This document shows, in pieces, positions 1 to 9,467 of a DNA stretch of 64,000 nucleotides; the stretch's first letter is position 1, and every line of letters starts with the position of its first letter. The translations under genes and the position numbers were made by a program. The stretch lies in contig NZ_FSRU01000001.1 of assembly GCF_900142845.1 (NCBI RefSeq), forward strand, positions 3,596,001 to 3,660,000. The letters run 5' to 3'. Origin of the DNA: Paraburkholderia phenazinium (GTDB lineage Bacteria > Pseudomonadota > Gammaproteobacteria > Burkholderiales > Burkholderiaceae). The notes beneath the pieces are model-generated. The model searched no databases. It was not told the origin of the DNA and saw nothing but the letters and a program-made list of their open reading frames with translations.

Positions 1-2
1 AA

Positions 3-92
3 GAGCGGCTCGCCCAGGTCGACGAACGGCGCCTGACCGGCCCTGCCGGCCTGGACGCCGGCGGACCGGGCCGGTTCAGCCCCGTTGAGTGA
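3..92 (+). CDS. Possible 3' end of a plus-strand gene (partial)
   Basis: An open frame enters from the left edge and stops with TGA at 90-92. Its 29 visible codons mostly end in G or C, as in real genes of this genome, and the residues are mixed and charged, ending in PGRFSPVE. It would converge on the polygalacturonase gene with about 31 bases between the stops. There is too little sequence to name a family, and it could be chance in GC-rich DNA. Confidence 0.3.
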   Translation, partial: ERLAQVDERRLTGPAGLDAGGPGRFSPVE

Positions 93-123
93 AGAAGCGG
101 CGCTCATCCGTATCTCGCGTTCG

Positions 124-2208
124 TCATGGGAAGCTCTGACCTGGGAAGGCCACGAAGGCCTTGCTGCAATCCACGGTGGGCGGCGCCGTGATTGTCGTAT
201 TGCGGGCCACCGTCACGTTGTTCGTGGTCGAGTTCGCCAGCGCGACGTTGACGTTGCCGCCGAGCGTGATGTTGGCGTCACTGGACGTGACCGACAGCGG
301 CGCCACGTCCGCCACCACGTTATTCAACGTGATGCCCAGCGGATTCACCACCGCCGGACTCGGGACCGCCACGCTGCCGGTCGGCCAGCCCTGCAGGTTC
401 GGACTCGCCGAATTGAAGCCCTGGAAGGTCCAGGACGCCGCGGTGAGCTCATGCAAGCCGTTGACGTTGATGTTCTGATAGCTCGGATACAACCCTGCAT
501 TCCCGGTGGCCGTGTAGTACGGCGTGATGATGACGGCCGCCTGCGGCGTCGGATCGAGCGCGTTCGGACTCGGATTGCCCTGCATGCAGATGTTCGAGTA
601 GTTGGCGTTCGAGACGAGACCGCCTTCGCTCCAGTTGGTCTTGATGCGCACGCCGTTGTCCGTGTAGTTCATGGACAGGTCATAGACGTTCACATTCGAT
701 ACGCTTGGATAGACGAGTTGTCCCTGCACGGTAAGCGGCGTGGTGTTCGCTACCACAGCCGGGTCCGCCGTGGCGAGATTGGCAGGGTTGCCGTCCAGCC
801 CCGAGGTCTGGCTGCCGATCGACATGCCGTGCCCATAAAAGAAGTGATTGTGGGCAACGGTGATGTTGTAGACGCGGCCGTCGGCGATATTCGATTCGCC
901 TTTGATAGCCATATTGTCATCGCTATCGCTGATGTACGAATAAGCCACGAGGATGTTGCTGATGTCGCCGGTGAAGCTGCCGGCCGAGCCGGTATAGCCG
1001 CCCGGCAGTGCAGGCGATGCGGGCGTAGCCGACGTCGTCGGGCTCTTGCTGCCCGGATCGATGCCGTCGGTGTTCTTGATCGAGGCATAGCTGTACGGCG
1101 CGCCCCAATAGTTGTTCATTGCCTGATAGACCGCCGTCGGCGTGAAAATCTTCACGTTCCACGCGGTGAAGCCGTTGATGCCGGTGGGCGTGACGTGGAA
1201 TTTCGGCGCGTTCTGCAGCGTCAGGTTGAACAGCGTGAAGTTGTAGCCGTACAGCGGCTCGATCAGGCGCGGATTGTTTTCGTCCTCACCCGCGATCGCC
1301 TCATTGCCCTCCCAGCCCAGATCCCACCAGCTCATGTTGGTGCCGTCCGGACGCGTGATCAAGGGCGGCGCACCCGCTGCCGTGAGGTTCGCCGCCGTCG
1401 TGTACAACGGCTGGCCGCCCTGGCCGTCAATGGTCCCCGGCCCCATGATGGCGTTGTTGCTCGTGTAGATCTTCGACGTCCCGCTGTAGACCACGTTGCT
1501 GATCAGCGGCTTGCAACCGTCGTCGTTCGGATAGATCTGGCCGCAATAATAAGTACCGTTGCCGGCGATGGCGCTGGTTGCCGCACCCGTGGACGCAGCG
1601 TCCGGTGTGCCAGGCAGATTGGCGGTGGACGCACCCGTGGTACCGGATTCGTATTGCGTCGGATCGCGCGATGCAAACAGCGTCACGCCGTTGTCGATCA
1701 CCAGCGTCACGCCGCCGGGCATCGACAGCGGTCCGGTCAGAAACGCGTTGTTGGCGCCGCCCGCGCTCAGCTCGACTACGCCGTTGCTGCTCAGCGTGTT
1801 GGTGCTCGTGTATGCATTGGCCGCGTTCGCGCAGGCATACAGCGCCGCCTGGATGCGCGCCGTATCCGGTGCGGTGGAACCGGCCGTCGCCTCCGTGGTG
1901 GTCGGCAACAGGCCGTTGGCCTGCGTCGCGTAGCTGGCGGTCAGCCGGCATGCCGCGTTGGACGGCGGCAGGCTCGGCATGACCGGCGCGGCCGGCAGGT
2001 TCGGATCGGACGTCGTGGTGCCGACCTGGTAGGCAGCGGTGGTCGCCGCCGCCGTACTCGCCGGGTTACTGCTCCCCGTCGTGCTTGCCGGTGTCGTATA
2101 CGCCGCCCCTGAGTTGCCGCTGGCGCCCGAGGATCCACCTCCACCGCAACCGGCCAGCAGCACGGCCAAAAGGCCTGCGGCGCAAACTCTGTTAGAAATC
2201 CTGATCAC
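124..2208 (-). CDS. GH28 polygalacturonase-like lipoprotein
   Basis: This is a secreted pectin-type glycoside hydrolase, 694 residues from the chosen start. GTG at 2208 is preferred because AAGGAG lies six bases upstream and it gives a clean lipoprotein signal ending in LLAGC, followed by a Gly/Ser-rich linker. The C-terminal two thirds carry the four GH28 signatures in order: NTDG near residue 378, DSDDN near 430 (catalytic Asp pair), GHG near 460 and RIKT near 521. The family hydrolyses galacturonan chains by inversion. It is longer than a typical 400-450-residue polygalacturonase because of the linker and loop insertions. The lipobox suggests outer-membrane anchoring. It follows the adhesin gene in the same direction with a gap of about 80 bases, so co-expression is possible. 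The exact substrate cannot be read. Confidence 0.85.
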   Translation of the reverse strand: MIRISNRVCAAGLLAVLLAGCGGGGSSGASGNSGAAYTTPASTTGSSNPASTAAATTAAYQVGTTTSDPNLPAAPVMPSLPPSNAACRLTASYATQANGLLPTTTEATAGSTAPDTARIQAALYACANAANAYTSTNTLSSNGVVELSAGGANNAFLTGPLSMPGGVTLVIDNGVTLFASRDPTQYESGTTGASTANLPGTPDAASTGAATSAIAGNGTYYCGQIYPNDDGCKPLISNVVYSGTSKIYTSNNAIMGPGTIDGQGGQPLYTTAANLTAAGAPPLITRPDGTNMSWWDLGWEGNEAIAGEDENNPRLIEPLYGYNFTLFNLTLQNAPKFHVTPTGINGFTAWNVKIFTPTAVYQAMNNYWGAPYSYASIKNTDGIDPGSKSPTTSATPASPALPGGYTGSAGSFTGDISNILVAYSYISDSDDNMAIKGESNIADGRVYNITVAHNHFFYGHGMSIGSQTSGLDGNPANLATADPAVVANTTPLTVQGQLVYPSVSNVNVYDLSMNYTDNGVRIKTNWSEGGLVSNANYSNICMQGNPSPNALDPTPQAAVIITPYYTATGNAGLYPSYQNINVNGLHELTAASWTFQGFNSASPNLQGWPTGSVAVPSPAVVNPLGITLNNVVADVAPLSVTSSDANITLGGNVNVALANSTTNNVTVARNTTITAPPTVDCSKAFVAFPGQSFP

Positions 2209-2289
2209 TTTCGTCTCCTTCAATTGTGTCTGTTCTGTTCTCGCGGCAAGCCGGCCATGCCGGCTCCGGCTTGCCCGCGCGGCGCTGAC

Positions 2290-5200
2290 TTACCACTTCC
2301 ATTGCGCCCCTAGCTCTCCACCGTAGTCATGCGTGTGGGTGCCGTATTCGACACCCAGCTTCGCGAACACCTTGGTGCGCGAGCCCACTTGCCAGTCGGC
2401 GCCGAGATCCAGCTTCGCCGCGTCGCGATCCGACGGCGTGCCGAACACTTGCCAGGTCTCTCCCGGCGAAGCGGCAAACGCAGCCGTGAGCGATTGATCC
2501 GCGCCGGTGAGGCGGTGCTCCCACGACACGCCGGCCTGCAGATCGAAGGCATGGCCAAACAGCCAGACACCCTGTTTCAGGAAGCGCGCGCCGAGGATGC
2601 TGGAGAGCGCGTTGGTGTTGGCCGATCCATAGGTCAGCGCCGTCACGCCGCCGCCCTCCGTTGCACTCTGCTGCGCGTAGTGGCCGGCTGTCAGCGCGAC
2701 ATAGGGCTGCACGGTACCGACGGTGTAGGCGAGGTTCATGCCCGCTTCGCCGTACAGCGCCATGCTTGTAGTGTTGAAGGTTGACGTGTCCTGGTTCGAC
2801 ACAGCGCCGACGCTCACCTCGCGCGAGAGCCGGTTGTTCCAGTACCCCAGCCCGGCGATACCCGTCGCGTACAGCAGGCTGCCGGCCGGTGTCCAGGAGC
2901 CGTACAGTTCCGCTTGCACGCCGTCGGTGCGGGCGCTGGAGCCGTCATTGGAGAAGTCCACGATGTCGTTGTTGAGCATCAGCGCGGCGCCTGCCCGCAC
3001 GGTCTGCGTCAGCGTCTGGTCGTAGCCCAGCGTGATGGCGGCGGAATGGTCGTCGTAGGGGTTGCTCCCCACGGTGCCGTTACCGTCAATCGAAGCCTGC
3101 TGATAATCGGCGCTGACCCATAGGCCGTGCTGGGTCGTGGCGTCGGTACCTGCCAGACGTTGTGCGACCGTGTCCTGCGCCTCTCCGGTGCGCGCCTCGG
3201 CAATCTGCCTGAACGGCACGGCGTCGGCGCCGGACAACTGGCCCAGCGCGCGATAGGCTTGCGCCGTGGTCGTCACGAGCAACGCTTTCGTGACCGCGCT
3301 GCCGCCCTTGCCGTAGATCGTGCTCAGTGCGGCCGCCACGTTGTTCTGATTGGTCGCGTCGCCTGGCAGGGCGAAGCTGAACGCGCCGCTGGCGTTGCCG
3401 GTCGTGCCCGTCGTGGTGGTTGTAGAGGTACCCGTTGCGCCCGGCGCATCCAGCGTGACAGTGACGGCCCCGCTCGAATAGCTGACGCTCGGTGTCAGGT
3501 AGGCGAAGTTGGAGGTCACCGTGCCGAACGCGCCCGTCTGCAGACCGGTATAGGTCAGCACCGTGTATGCGGTCCCAATCGAATAGCTGCCGCTGAGCGA
3601 AGTCAGCGTGAGGACCGCCCCCGAGCCGATCGTCAGGTTGCCCGTCACAACTGCGCCGGCGCTCGCGCCGCCCGCGTTCACCGTCACGTTGTAGGTGGAG
3701 CCGCTCTCGAGACTCAGCGTGCCGCTCACATGCAGCCCCGCGCCGAGCGTGCTCTGCACTAGCGTGCTGCCGCTCGTCATGGTCAGACCGGGCGTGACCG
3801 TCCCCGTGCCGCTGACGATCGCGCCGGCGCCCACCGTGACGTTGCTGAGCGTGCCGTCGACGATCACCGTACCCGACGATACCGTGGTGAACGACGCGGA
3901 GCCGCCGGCGAGAATGTCCTGCACACCGCCGTTATTCACCGTGGTGCTGGTTGCCGTACCGCCGGAGTCGACCTGCTGCGTGCCGCCCGCCACGAGCGTG
4001 TTTTGTGCCGTGCCGCCGGCCGCGACCTCCTGCACGCCGCCGCTGTTCACGGTGGCGCTATACGCATAGCCTTCGACGACACCGTCGATGTACTGATAGC
4101 CGCCGCTGTTCACCACCGCGTCGTTGGAGACGCCGCCGGCCAGCACCAGTTGCGAGCCGCCGCTGCCCACTGTCGTCTGGTTCGCCGTGCCGCCCGAGAC
4201 GATGCTCTGGCTGCCGCCGCTGTTGACCGTCGCCGCGGTCGCCACGCCGCCGGACGACACCACCTGGGTGCCGCCGCTATTGACCACGCCCCCGCTTGCG
4301 GTGCCGCCGTTCGTCACGGTTTGCGTGCCGCTCGCGTTGATGGTCGTCGCGCTTGCCACGCCGCCCGACGACACGTTCTGGTTGCCGCCGCTGTTGACCA
4401 CACTGCCGGCGGCTGTGCCGCCGCTCGCGACCGTTTGCGTCCCGCTGGCATCGACCGTGGTGCCGCTTGCAACACCGCCAGCCGACACCGTCTGGCTGCC
4501 GCCGCTGCTCACCACGCTGCCCATGGCGAGGCCACCGTTCGCGACGGTTTGCGTGCCGCCGCTGCTGACCACCGAACTGGTGACGGTCGCGGACTGCACG
4601 TTCTGAATACCGCCGACCTCAATGGTGGTCCCGCTGACGATCCCGCCTGCGCTGACGTTCTGCGTGCCGCCGCTGGCCACCAGCGTATCGAGCGCGGTAC
4701 CGCCGCTTGCTACGGACTGCATGCCGCCGCCGTCGACGGTCGCGCTGATCGCCGCACCGCCCGACAGGATGTTCTGCGTCCCACTGTTGCTGATCGTCGT
4801 GTCCCGCGCCACGCCGCCAGACGACACCACTTCAACGCCACCGCTGCTGACCACCGCACTGATGGACAGCCCGCCGTTCGACACGCTCTGCGTGCCGCCG
4901 TTGTTGACGGTGGTGCTGATCGCCGTGCCGCCCGAGAGGATGTTCTGCGTGGCGCTATTGATCACGGTGGCGCTGGCCACGCCGCCCGACAAGGTTTGCA
5001 CGCCGCCACCGCTGACGCTTGCGCTGACCGCAAGGCCACCGGACATCACGGTCTGCGCACCGCTGGCATTGACCGTCGTGCTGGTCGCCACGCCGCCCGC
5101 CGACACGACTTCGCTGCCGCCGCTATTCACCAGCGTGCGCAGCGACGAACCGCCGGACAGCACCGAGAGGCTGCCGCCGTCTTCCACCACCACCGCGGAA

Positions 5201-7983
5201 GCGAGGTTGTTCGCAATCGAGAACGCGTTCGTCGAGCCGGACGACGATACATAGGATCCCGACAGAATGTCCGAGGTGTTGGCAATCAGCGCCGCACCGG
5301 CGCTCTGCACCACGTTCGTGGCGCTGCCGCCTGCCTGCACGCTCAGCATGCCGCCGCTGTTGACGAGCGTCCCACCGGCCACACCGCCGGACGACACCAC
5401 CTGGGTGCCGCCGCTGTTCACGACGGTGCCGCTGACGTTGCTGCCGCTCGACACGTCCTGCACGGCCCCACCCGATTGCGGCAGGATCACCGGCGGCAAC
5501 AAGGTGTTCTCGGTGCCGTCGAGGATGACGTCGTTGACCGTCGCGCCCGACGTCACGTTTTGCGTCCCGCCGGCATTCACGATGCCGCTGGTGACGGTGC
5601 CGCCGCTCGCCACGTTTTGCGTGCCGCCGCTGTTCACCGCCGTGCCGATCGCCGTGCCGCCATCCGCGACGTTTTGCATGCCACCGCTGTTGATGGCGCC
5701 GCCCACGGCCGAGCCGCCCGAGCTCACGTTCTGCGTCCCGCCGTTGTTCACCACGGTGCCGCTCGCCACCGCACCATTAGCGACGCTTTGCGTGCCGCCG
5801 CTGTTGACGTTCGGACTGACCGTGAGGCCGCCCGAGAGAATGTCCTGCGTGCCGCTGCTGTTGATGGTCGTACCGCTGGCCACGCCGCCCGACGACACCG
5901 CTTCGCTGCCGCCGCTGTTGACCACCGTGTTGAGCGATGTACCGCCGTCAAGCACGGCCAGGCTGCCGCCGTTCTCGACCACCACGCTGGAGGCCGTGTT
6001 ATTCGCAATCGAGTAGGTACTGGACGATGCGCCCGACACATAAGTGCCGGCGAGCGTAGCGGACGTGTTGACCTCCAGCGCCGCGCCGGCGCTCTGCACG
6101 ACGCCGGTCGCGCTGCCGCCCGTCTGCACATTCAGCGCGCCGCCGCTATTGAGCACGGTGCCGCTTGCCGCGCCGCCCGACGACACCACCTGGCTGCCGC
6201 CGCTGTTGACCGCGGTGTCGAGCGCCGAGCCGCCCATCTCCACGCTTTGCGTGCCGCCGTTGTTGACGGTCGCATTGATGGTCGCACCATCGGACAAAAC
6301 ATCCTGCGCACCATGACTGTTGATGGTGGTGCCGCTCGCCATCCCGCCCGACGACACCACTTCGCTGCCGCCGCTGTTGACCACCGTGTTGAGCGAGATA
6401 CCGCCGTCGAGCACGGCCAGGTTGCCGCCGTCTTCGACGATCAGGTTCGAGGCCGTATTGTTCGCAATCGAGAACGCGCTGCTCGATCCCGACGAGACGT
6501 AGGTACCCGATAGCGTATCCGCCGTGTTCACGTCGAGCGCGGCGCCGGCGCTCTGCACGACGCCCGTGGCGCTGCCGCCCGCCTGCACGCTCAGTTCGCC
6601 GCCGCTCGTCACCACCGTGTTGCTGGCCACCCCGCCTGACAGCACATCCTGCGTGCCACTGCCGTTGACCGTGGTGCTGTTTGCCACACCACCGGACGAC
6701 AGCACCTCGCTGCCGCCCGTGTTCACCGAGGTATCGGATGCCGTCCCGCCAGCCGCCACCGTTTGTGTACCGCCGCTGTCGACCGAGGCGCTGATGGCCG
6801 AGCCGCTCAAGCTCACGCTTTGCGTGCCCCCGCTGATGCTCGTGCCGATGGCGCTGCCGCCCGACGACACCACTTCCATGCCGCCGCTGTTGACCACCGT
6901 CGCGAACGACGTACCGGCTGAGGCGACGCTGGTCTCGTCCCAGACGGTCTGCGTCCCGCCGTTGTTGACGATCGTGCCGCTTGCCACACCCCATTGCAGC
7001 GACACGCTGCCACCGCTGTTGACCGTCGTGCCGCTGATGTACGCGCCCGAGACCACCTGCAGGCTGCCGCCGCTGATCACGGTCGTATCGAACGCGGAAC
7101 CTGCGCTGCCCGACGTCGCCGACACGTTCAACTGGCCGAGCATCGTCGTCCCGCTGGAGGTCGTGCCGCCGCCGACTGTCGTGCCGCTGGCCACGCCCGA
7201 CAAAGCCACCCCCAAGGTGCCGCCGCTCAACACGGTGCCGATCGCCGTGCCGCCGCTTGCCACTTTCTCGCTGCCGCCGGCAAATACCGTGGTTGCATAG
7301 CTGGTGCCCGCGCCCGACATGACCAGCGAGCCGCCCGACATCACCTCCGTGGCCGACGCCACGCCGCCCGACGACAAGACTTCCTGGCCACCCGACTGCA
7401 CCGTCGTATTGCTGGTCACGCCGCCGCCGGAGGTACTGCCGACCACGATCTTGCCGCCCAGGAAAACACCGGCGGAGACGGCCGTGCCGCCCGAACTCAC
7501 ATAGAGCGAGCCACCGGAACTCACCACGGTGTCATACGCCACGCCGCCGCTCGATACCGCCTGCTTGCCGCCCGACACCACCGTGTTGCTGGCGACGCCG
7601 CCGGCGGAAACCGTCTGGTTAGCGGACGTCGCGAGAAGCGTGGCGCCGTACGCCACACCACCGGACGATACAAACTGGGTGCCGCCCGACGAGACCACCG
7701 AACTGCTAGCCACGCCGCCCGACGAGACGATCTGCGTGCCCCCGGACGAAACGAACGAACCGATGGCAAGGCCGCCGCCATCGACGATCTGGTTGTCGCC
7801 CGCGGTCACCGTCACCCCTGTCGAGGTCACGCCCGACGTCACCGAGGTCTGCGCGTGCGCCGGCATGACGATCGTCTGCAACGCCGCGACGCCTATCAGC
7901 AGCCGCACCAGCCGCGACAAGTCGAGCCGTTTCCTGCCGAAATGTCGGACTCCATATTTTCTGCGCCAACTCAAGCTTTTCAT
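2290..7983 (-). CDS. AIDA-I-type self-associating autotransporter adhesin
   Basis: A 1897-residue type Va autotransporter. The N-terminus has an extended basic signal region (two Arg/Lys clusters, then a hydrophobic stretch ending AHAQ near residue 45). The passenger, roughly residues 50-1370, is almost entirely degenerate repeats of about 19-21 residues with the pattern SGG-x-QxVSSGGVAxxTxV, the AIDA/TibA/Ag43 strand-loop-strand repeat that folds as a beta-helix. An interruption with motifs such as SIANNTAS recurs four times. A Gly/Thr-rich linker follows, then a beta-barrel translocator of about 270 residues ending in QWKW, with the usual terminal aromatic. Family members mediate aggregation, biofilm formation and host adhesion. 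The heptosyltransferase gene just upstream, about 70 bases away, is expected to glycosylate the Ser residues of these repeats. Confidence 0.92.
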   Translation of the reverse strand: MKSLSWRRKYGVRHFGRKRLDLSRLVRLLIGVAALQTIVMPAHAQTSVTSGVTSTGVTVTAGDNQIVDGGGLAIGSFVSSGGTQIVSSGGVASSSVVSSGGTQFVSSGGVAYGATLLATSANQTVSAGGVASNTVVSGGKQAVSSGGVAYDTVVSSGGSLYVSSGGTAVSAGVFLGGKIVVGSTSGGGVTSNTTVQSGGQEVLSSGGVASATEVMSGGSLVMSGAGTSYATTVFAGGSEKVASGGTAIGTVLSGGTLGVALSGVASGTTVGGGTTSSGTTMLGQLNVSATSGSAGSAFDTTVISGGSLQVVSGAYISGTTVNSGGSVSLQWGVASGTIVNNGGTQTVWDETSVASAGTSFATVVNSGGMEVVSSGGSAIGTSISGGTQSVSLSGSAISASVDSGGTQTVAAGGTASDTSVNTGGSEVLSSGGVANSTTVNGSGTQDVLSGGVASNTVVTSGGELSVQAGGSATGVVQSAGAALDVNTADTLSGTYVSSGSSSAFSIANNTASNLIVEDGGNLAVLDGGISLNTVVNSGGSEVVSSGGMASGTTINSHGAQDVLSDGATINATVNNGGTQSVEMGGSALDTAVNSGGSQVVSSGGAASGTVLNSGGALNVQTGGSATGVVQSAGAALEVNTSATLAGTYVSGASSSTYSIANNTASSVVVENGGSLAVLDGGTSLNTVVNSGGSEAVSSGGVASGTTINSSGTQDILSGGLTVSPNVNSGGTQSVANGAVASGTVVNNGGTQNVSSGGSAVGGAINSGGMQNVADGGTAIGTAVNSGGTQNVASGGTVTSGIVNAGGTQNVTSGATVNDVILDGTENTLLPPVILPQSGGAVQDVSSGSNVSGTVVNSGGTQVVSSGGVAGGTLVNSGGMLSVQAGGSATNVVQSAGAALIANTSDILSGSYVSSSGSTNAFSIANNLASAVVVEDGGSLSVLSGGSSLRTLVNSGGSEVVSAGGVATSTTVNASGAQTVMSGGLAVSASVSGGGVQTLSGGVASATVINSATQNILSGGTAISTTVNNGGTQSVSNGGLSISAVVSSGGVEVVSSGGVARDTTISNSGTQNILSGGAAISATVDGGGMQSVASGGTALDTLVASGGTQNVSAGGIVSGTTIEVGGIQNVQSATVTSSVVSSGGTQTVANGGLAMGSVVSSGGSQTVSAGGVASGTTVDASGTQTVASGGTAAGSVVNSGGNQNVSSGGVASATTINASGTQTVTNGGTASGGVVNSGGTQVVSSGGVATAATVNSGGSQSIVSGGTANQTTVGSGGSQLVLAGGVSNDAVVNSGGYQYIDGVVEGYAYSATVNSGGVQEVAAGGTAQNTLVAGGTQQVDSGGTATSTTVNNGGVQDILAGGSASFTTVSSGTVIVDGTLSNVTVGAGAIVSGTGTVTPGLTMTSGSTLVQSTLGAGLHVSGTLSLESGSTYNVTVNAGGASAGAVVTGNLTIGSGAVLTLTSLSGSYSIGTAYTVLTYTGLQTGAFGTVTSNFAYLTPSVSYSSGAVTVTLDAPGATGTSTTTTTGTTGNASGAFSFALPGDATNQNNVAAALSTIYGKGGSAVTKALLVTTTAQAYRALGQLSGADAVPFRQIAEARTGEAQDTVAQRLAGTDATTQHGLWVSADYQQASIDGNGTVGSNPYDDHSAAITLGYDQTLTQTVRAGAALMLNNDIVDFSNDGSSARTDGVQAELYGSWTPAGSLLYATGIAGLGYWNNRLSREVSVGAVSNQDTSTFNTTSMALYGEAGMNLAYTVGTVQPYVALTAGHYAQQSATEGGGVTALTYGSANTNALSSILGARFLKQGVWLFGHAFDLQAGVSWEHRLTGADQSLTAAFAASPGETWQVFGTPSDRDAAKLDLGADWQVGSRTKVFAKLGVEYGTHTHDYGGELGAQWKW
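3850..7800 (-). repeat. Tandem AIDA-type coding repeats of about 57-63 bp
   Basis: The passenger coding region is a long tandem array. On the plus strand the recurring core reads like GCCGCCGCTGTTGACC with small variations, spaced about 57-63 bases. Copies have diverged but several blocks repeat closely, including the SIANNTAS-type insertion near 5200, 6000 and 6450. Such arrays tend to change copy number by recombination. The repeats are in frame, coding and directly adjacent, so this is not a CRISPR array. Confidence 0.85.
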
Positions 7984-8052
7984 TGCCTCTGTCCCCTGTG
8001 TGCTCTATCGATTTTTTTATGCAACGCGAGCCGCGCGGAAAACGCTGTCCTG

Positions 8053-9279
8053 CTATGCGGCGAACACCGGTATGCGGCGAATCACGTTCTTGACCTGTTC
8101 GGTCGTAATCAGGCGGGTGCACTCGAACTGCCGGGGCGTACCGGCATGGCGCGGACACCACAGGAAATCCTTGTGGTCGAACATCACGCGCACGTCGTTC
8201 CAGCAGCTATTGCAGGTGTGGTAATTGATGACGCGGTACGGCGTCTGGAATTCGTTGGTGGGATGGGTAAAACCGCTGATCATCACCACCGGTGTACGGA
8301 CCGCCCACGCCAGCCACGACAGGCCGCTGCTCAAGCCCACGAAGAATTCCGCATGCTTGAGCCAGCGCGCACGCTCAGCGAGCGGGCGGTCGCCGGTCTG
8401 ATCTTCCGCGCCATACGGGATGTGATTCCAGACCATGCCCGTCCCATGCGTGGCCTTCTGGTCCACGCAGATCACGCGGTAGCCGTGATCTTTCAGGAAT
8501 TGCACGAGTTCGCGCCAGCCCGACGGGTTGTTCCAGTACTTGCACTGCGTCGTGCTCTGCGCCGCAATGCAGACGTATTTTTCGGGGATCGGCCGGGTGT
8601 CGTCCGGCAGATCGATATGAGGAGGCGTCTCGTCCGGATCGACGCCGAGGATATAGCCGGCTGTCCGATGCAAACCTACCAGCCGGAAATCGCTCGGCTG
8701 CCGCACGTTCTGTTCGTCGTCGAAGTACAGGCCGATGTTGTAGGTGGCGTAGTAGTCGTCCGGTTGGATCTCGTCGGGCGTCACGAAGGTGATCGAAGGG
8801 TACAACTGTTTGAATAGCGCGATGACCGGCGCACCCATCGCGCAGGTCAACCGGCAGAGATGCTGTTCGCCGAACTTGACGGCGTAGGGGAACCAGGCAA
8901 TCAGGTCGCCCAGTGTGCCGACCGGAAACTGGATCAGGACGTTCTGATCACTGCAGTCGAAGCGGTGCCGCAAGACTTCCGTATCCCCCGAACGAATCTG
9001 GATCTCAAACGGCACGTAGTACTTCTTGCTGCTCGCTACCACGCCCGCCTTGATCTGCGTTTCGTACAAGGTGTTGTTGGTCAGGGCGTCGCTCAAACGC
9101 ACCTGCCAGTCGCCCTCCGGCAGCGCGATCCGGCAGCCGTCGTTAAAGTCGAAACGGATGCCCTGGCTGCCCTGCTGGGTCGGTGTCGCGGCCGGCGCGC
9201 GGAAATTTCCCACCACGATGGGCTTTGCAGCAGTGGAATTGGCGTTCGTGCTCTCGATGGGCACAGGCTTCTTTTTCAC
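8053..9279 (-). CDS. Autotransporter O-heptosyltransferase (TibC/Aah type)
   Basis: A cytoplasmic glycosyltransferase of the bacterial autotransporter heptosyltransferase (BAHT) family, which transfers ADP-heptose to serines of strand-loop-strand passengers. The N-terminal half has the small beta domain typical of the family. The C-terminal half resembles GT9 heptosyltransferases, with a motif around KYWNNPSGWREL and later GLSSGLSWLAW. Near the C-terminus lie C-x2-C, then two further cysteines at about residues 355, 358, 375 and 388, matching the Fe-binding iron finger described in TibC. GTG at 9279 is chosen because GGAG lies nine bases upstream. An in-frame ATG at 9300 would add seven residues and has no close ribosome site. 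It directly precedes its presumed substrate gene. Confidence 0.88.
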   Translation of the reverse strand: MKKKPVPIESTNANSTAAKPIVVGNFRAPAATPTQQGSQGIRFDFNDGCRIALPEGDWQVRLSDALTNNTLYETQIKAGVVASSKKYYVPFEIQIRSGDTEVLRHRFDCSDQNVLIQFPVGTLGDLIAWFPYAVKFGEQHLCRLTCAMGAPVIALFKQLYPSITFVTPDEIQPDDYYATYNIGLYFDDEQNVRQPSDFRLVGLHRTAGYILGVDPDETPPHIDLPDDTRPIPEKYVCIAAQSTTQCKYWNNPSGWRELVQFLKDHGYRVICVDQKATHGTGMVWNHIPYGAEDQTGDRPLAERARWLKHAEFFVGLSSGLSWLAWAVRTPVVMISGFTHPTNEFQTPYRVINYHTCNSCWNDVRVMFDHKDFLWCPRHAGTPRQFECTRLITTEQVKNVIRRIPVFAA

Positions 9280-9467
9280 GGGTCTCGCTCCACATGCCAT
9301 GCCTGGCGCGTCTCCAGACCCGGCAATTCAAACTGCCTCGAACAGCGTCGGACCTGTCGATTACCCGTCAATACGTAAGCATGACTAAATAATTGACAGG
9401 GCCAAGTAAGATTCGGCGCGATGGCGGGAACGTCGAAAAATGCCCCCGCCATCAAGCTGCTACTGCA

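Noticed and set aside
85..2112. A 675-codon plus-strand frame opposite the polygalacturonase gene
   Set aside because: The minus-strand frame carries all four GH28 motifs and a lipobox. The plus frame is Arg/Val/Ala-rich shadow sequence.
4003..6513. An 836-codon open frame on the plus strand inside the autotransporter gene
   Set aside because: It is the antisense shadow of the GC-rich AIDA repeats. It shows Arg/Ala/His-rich low complexity, no ribosome site and no domain.
3850..7800. Regular short repeats resembling a CRISPR array
   Set aside because: Repeats are adjacent, in frame and encode AIDA-type strand-loop-strand units. There are no unique spacers and no cas genes.
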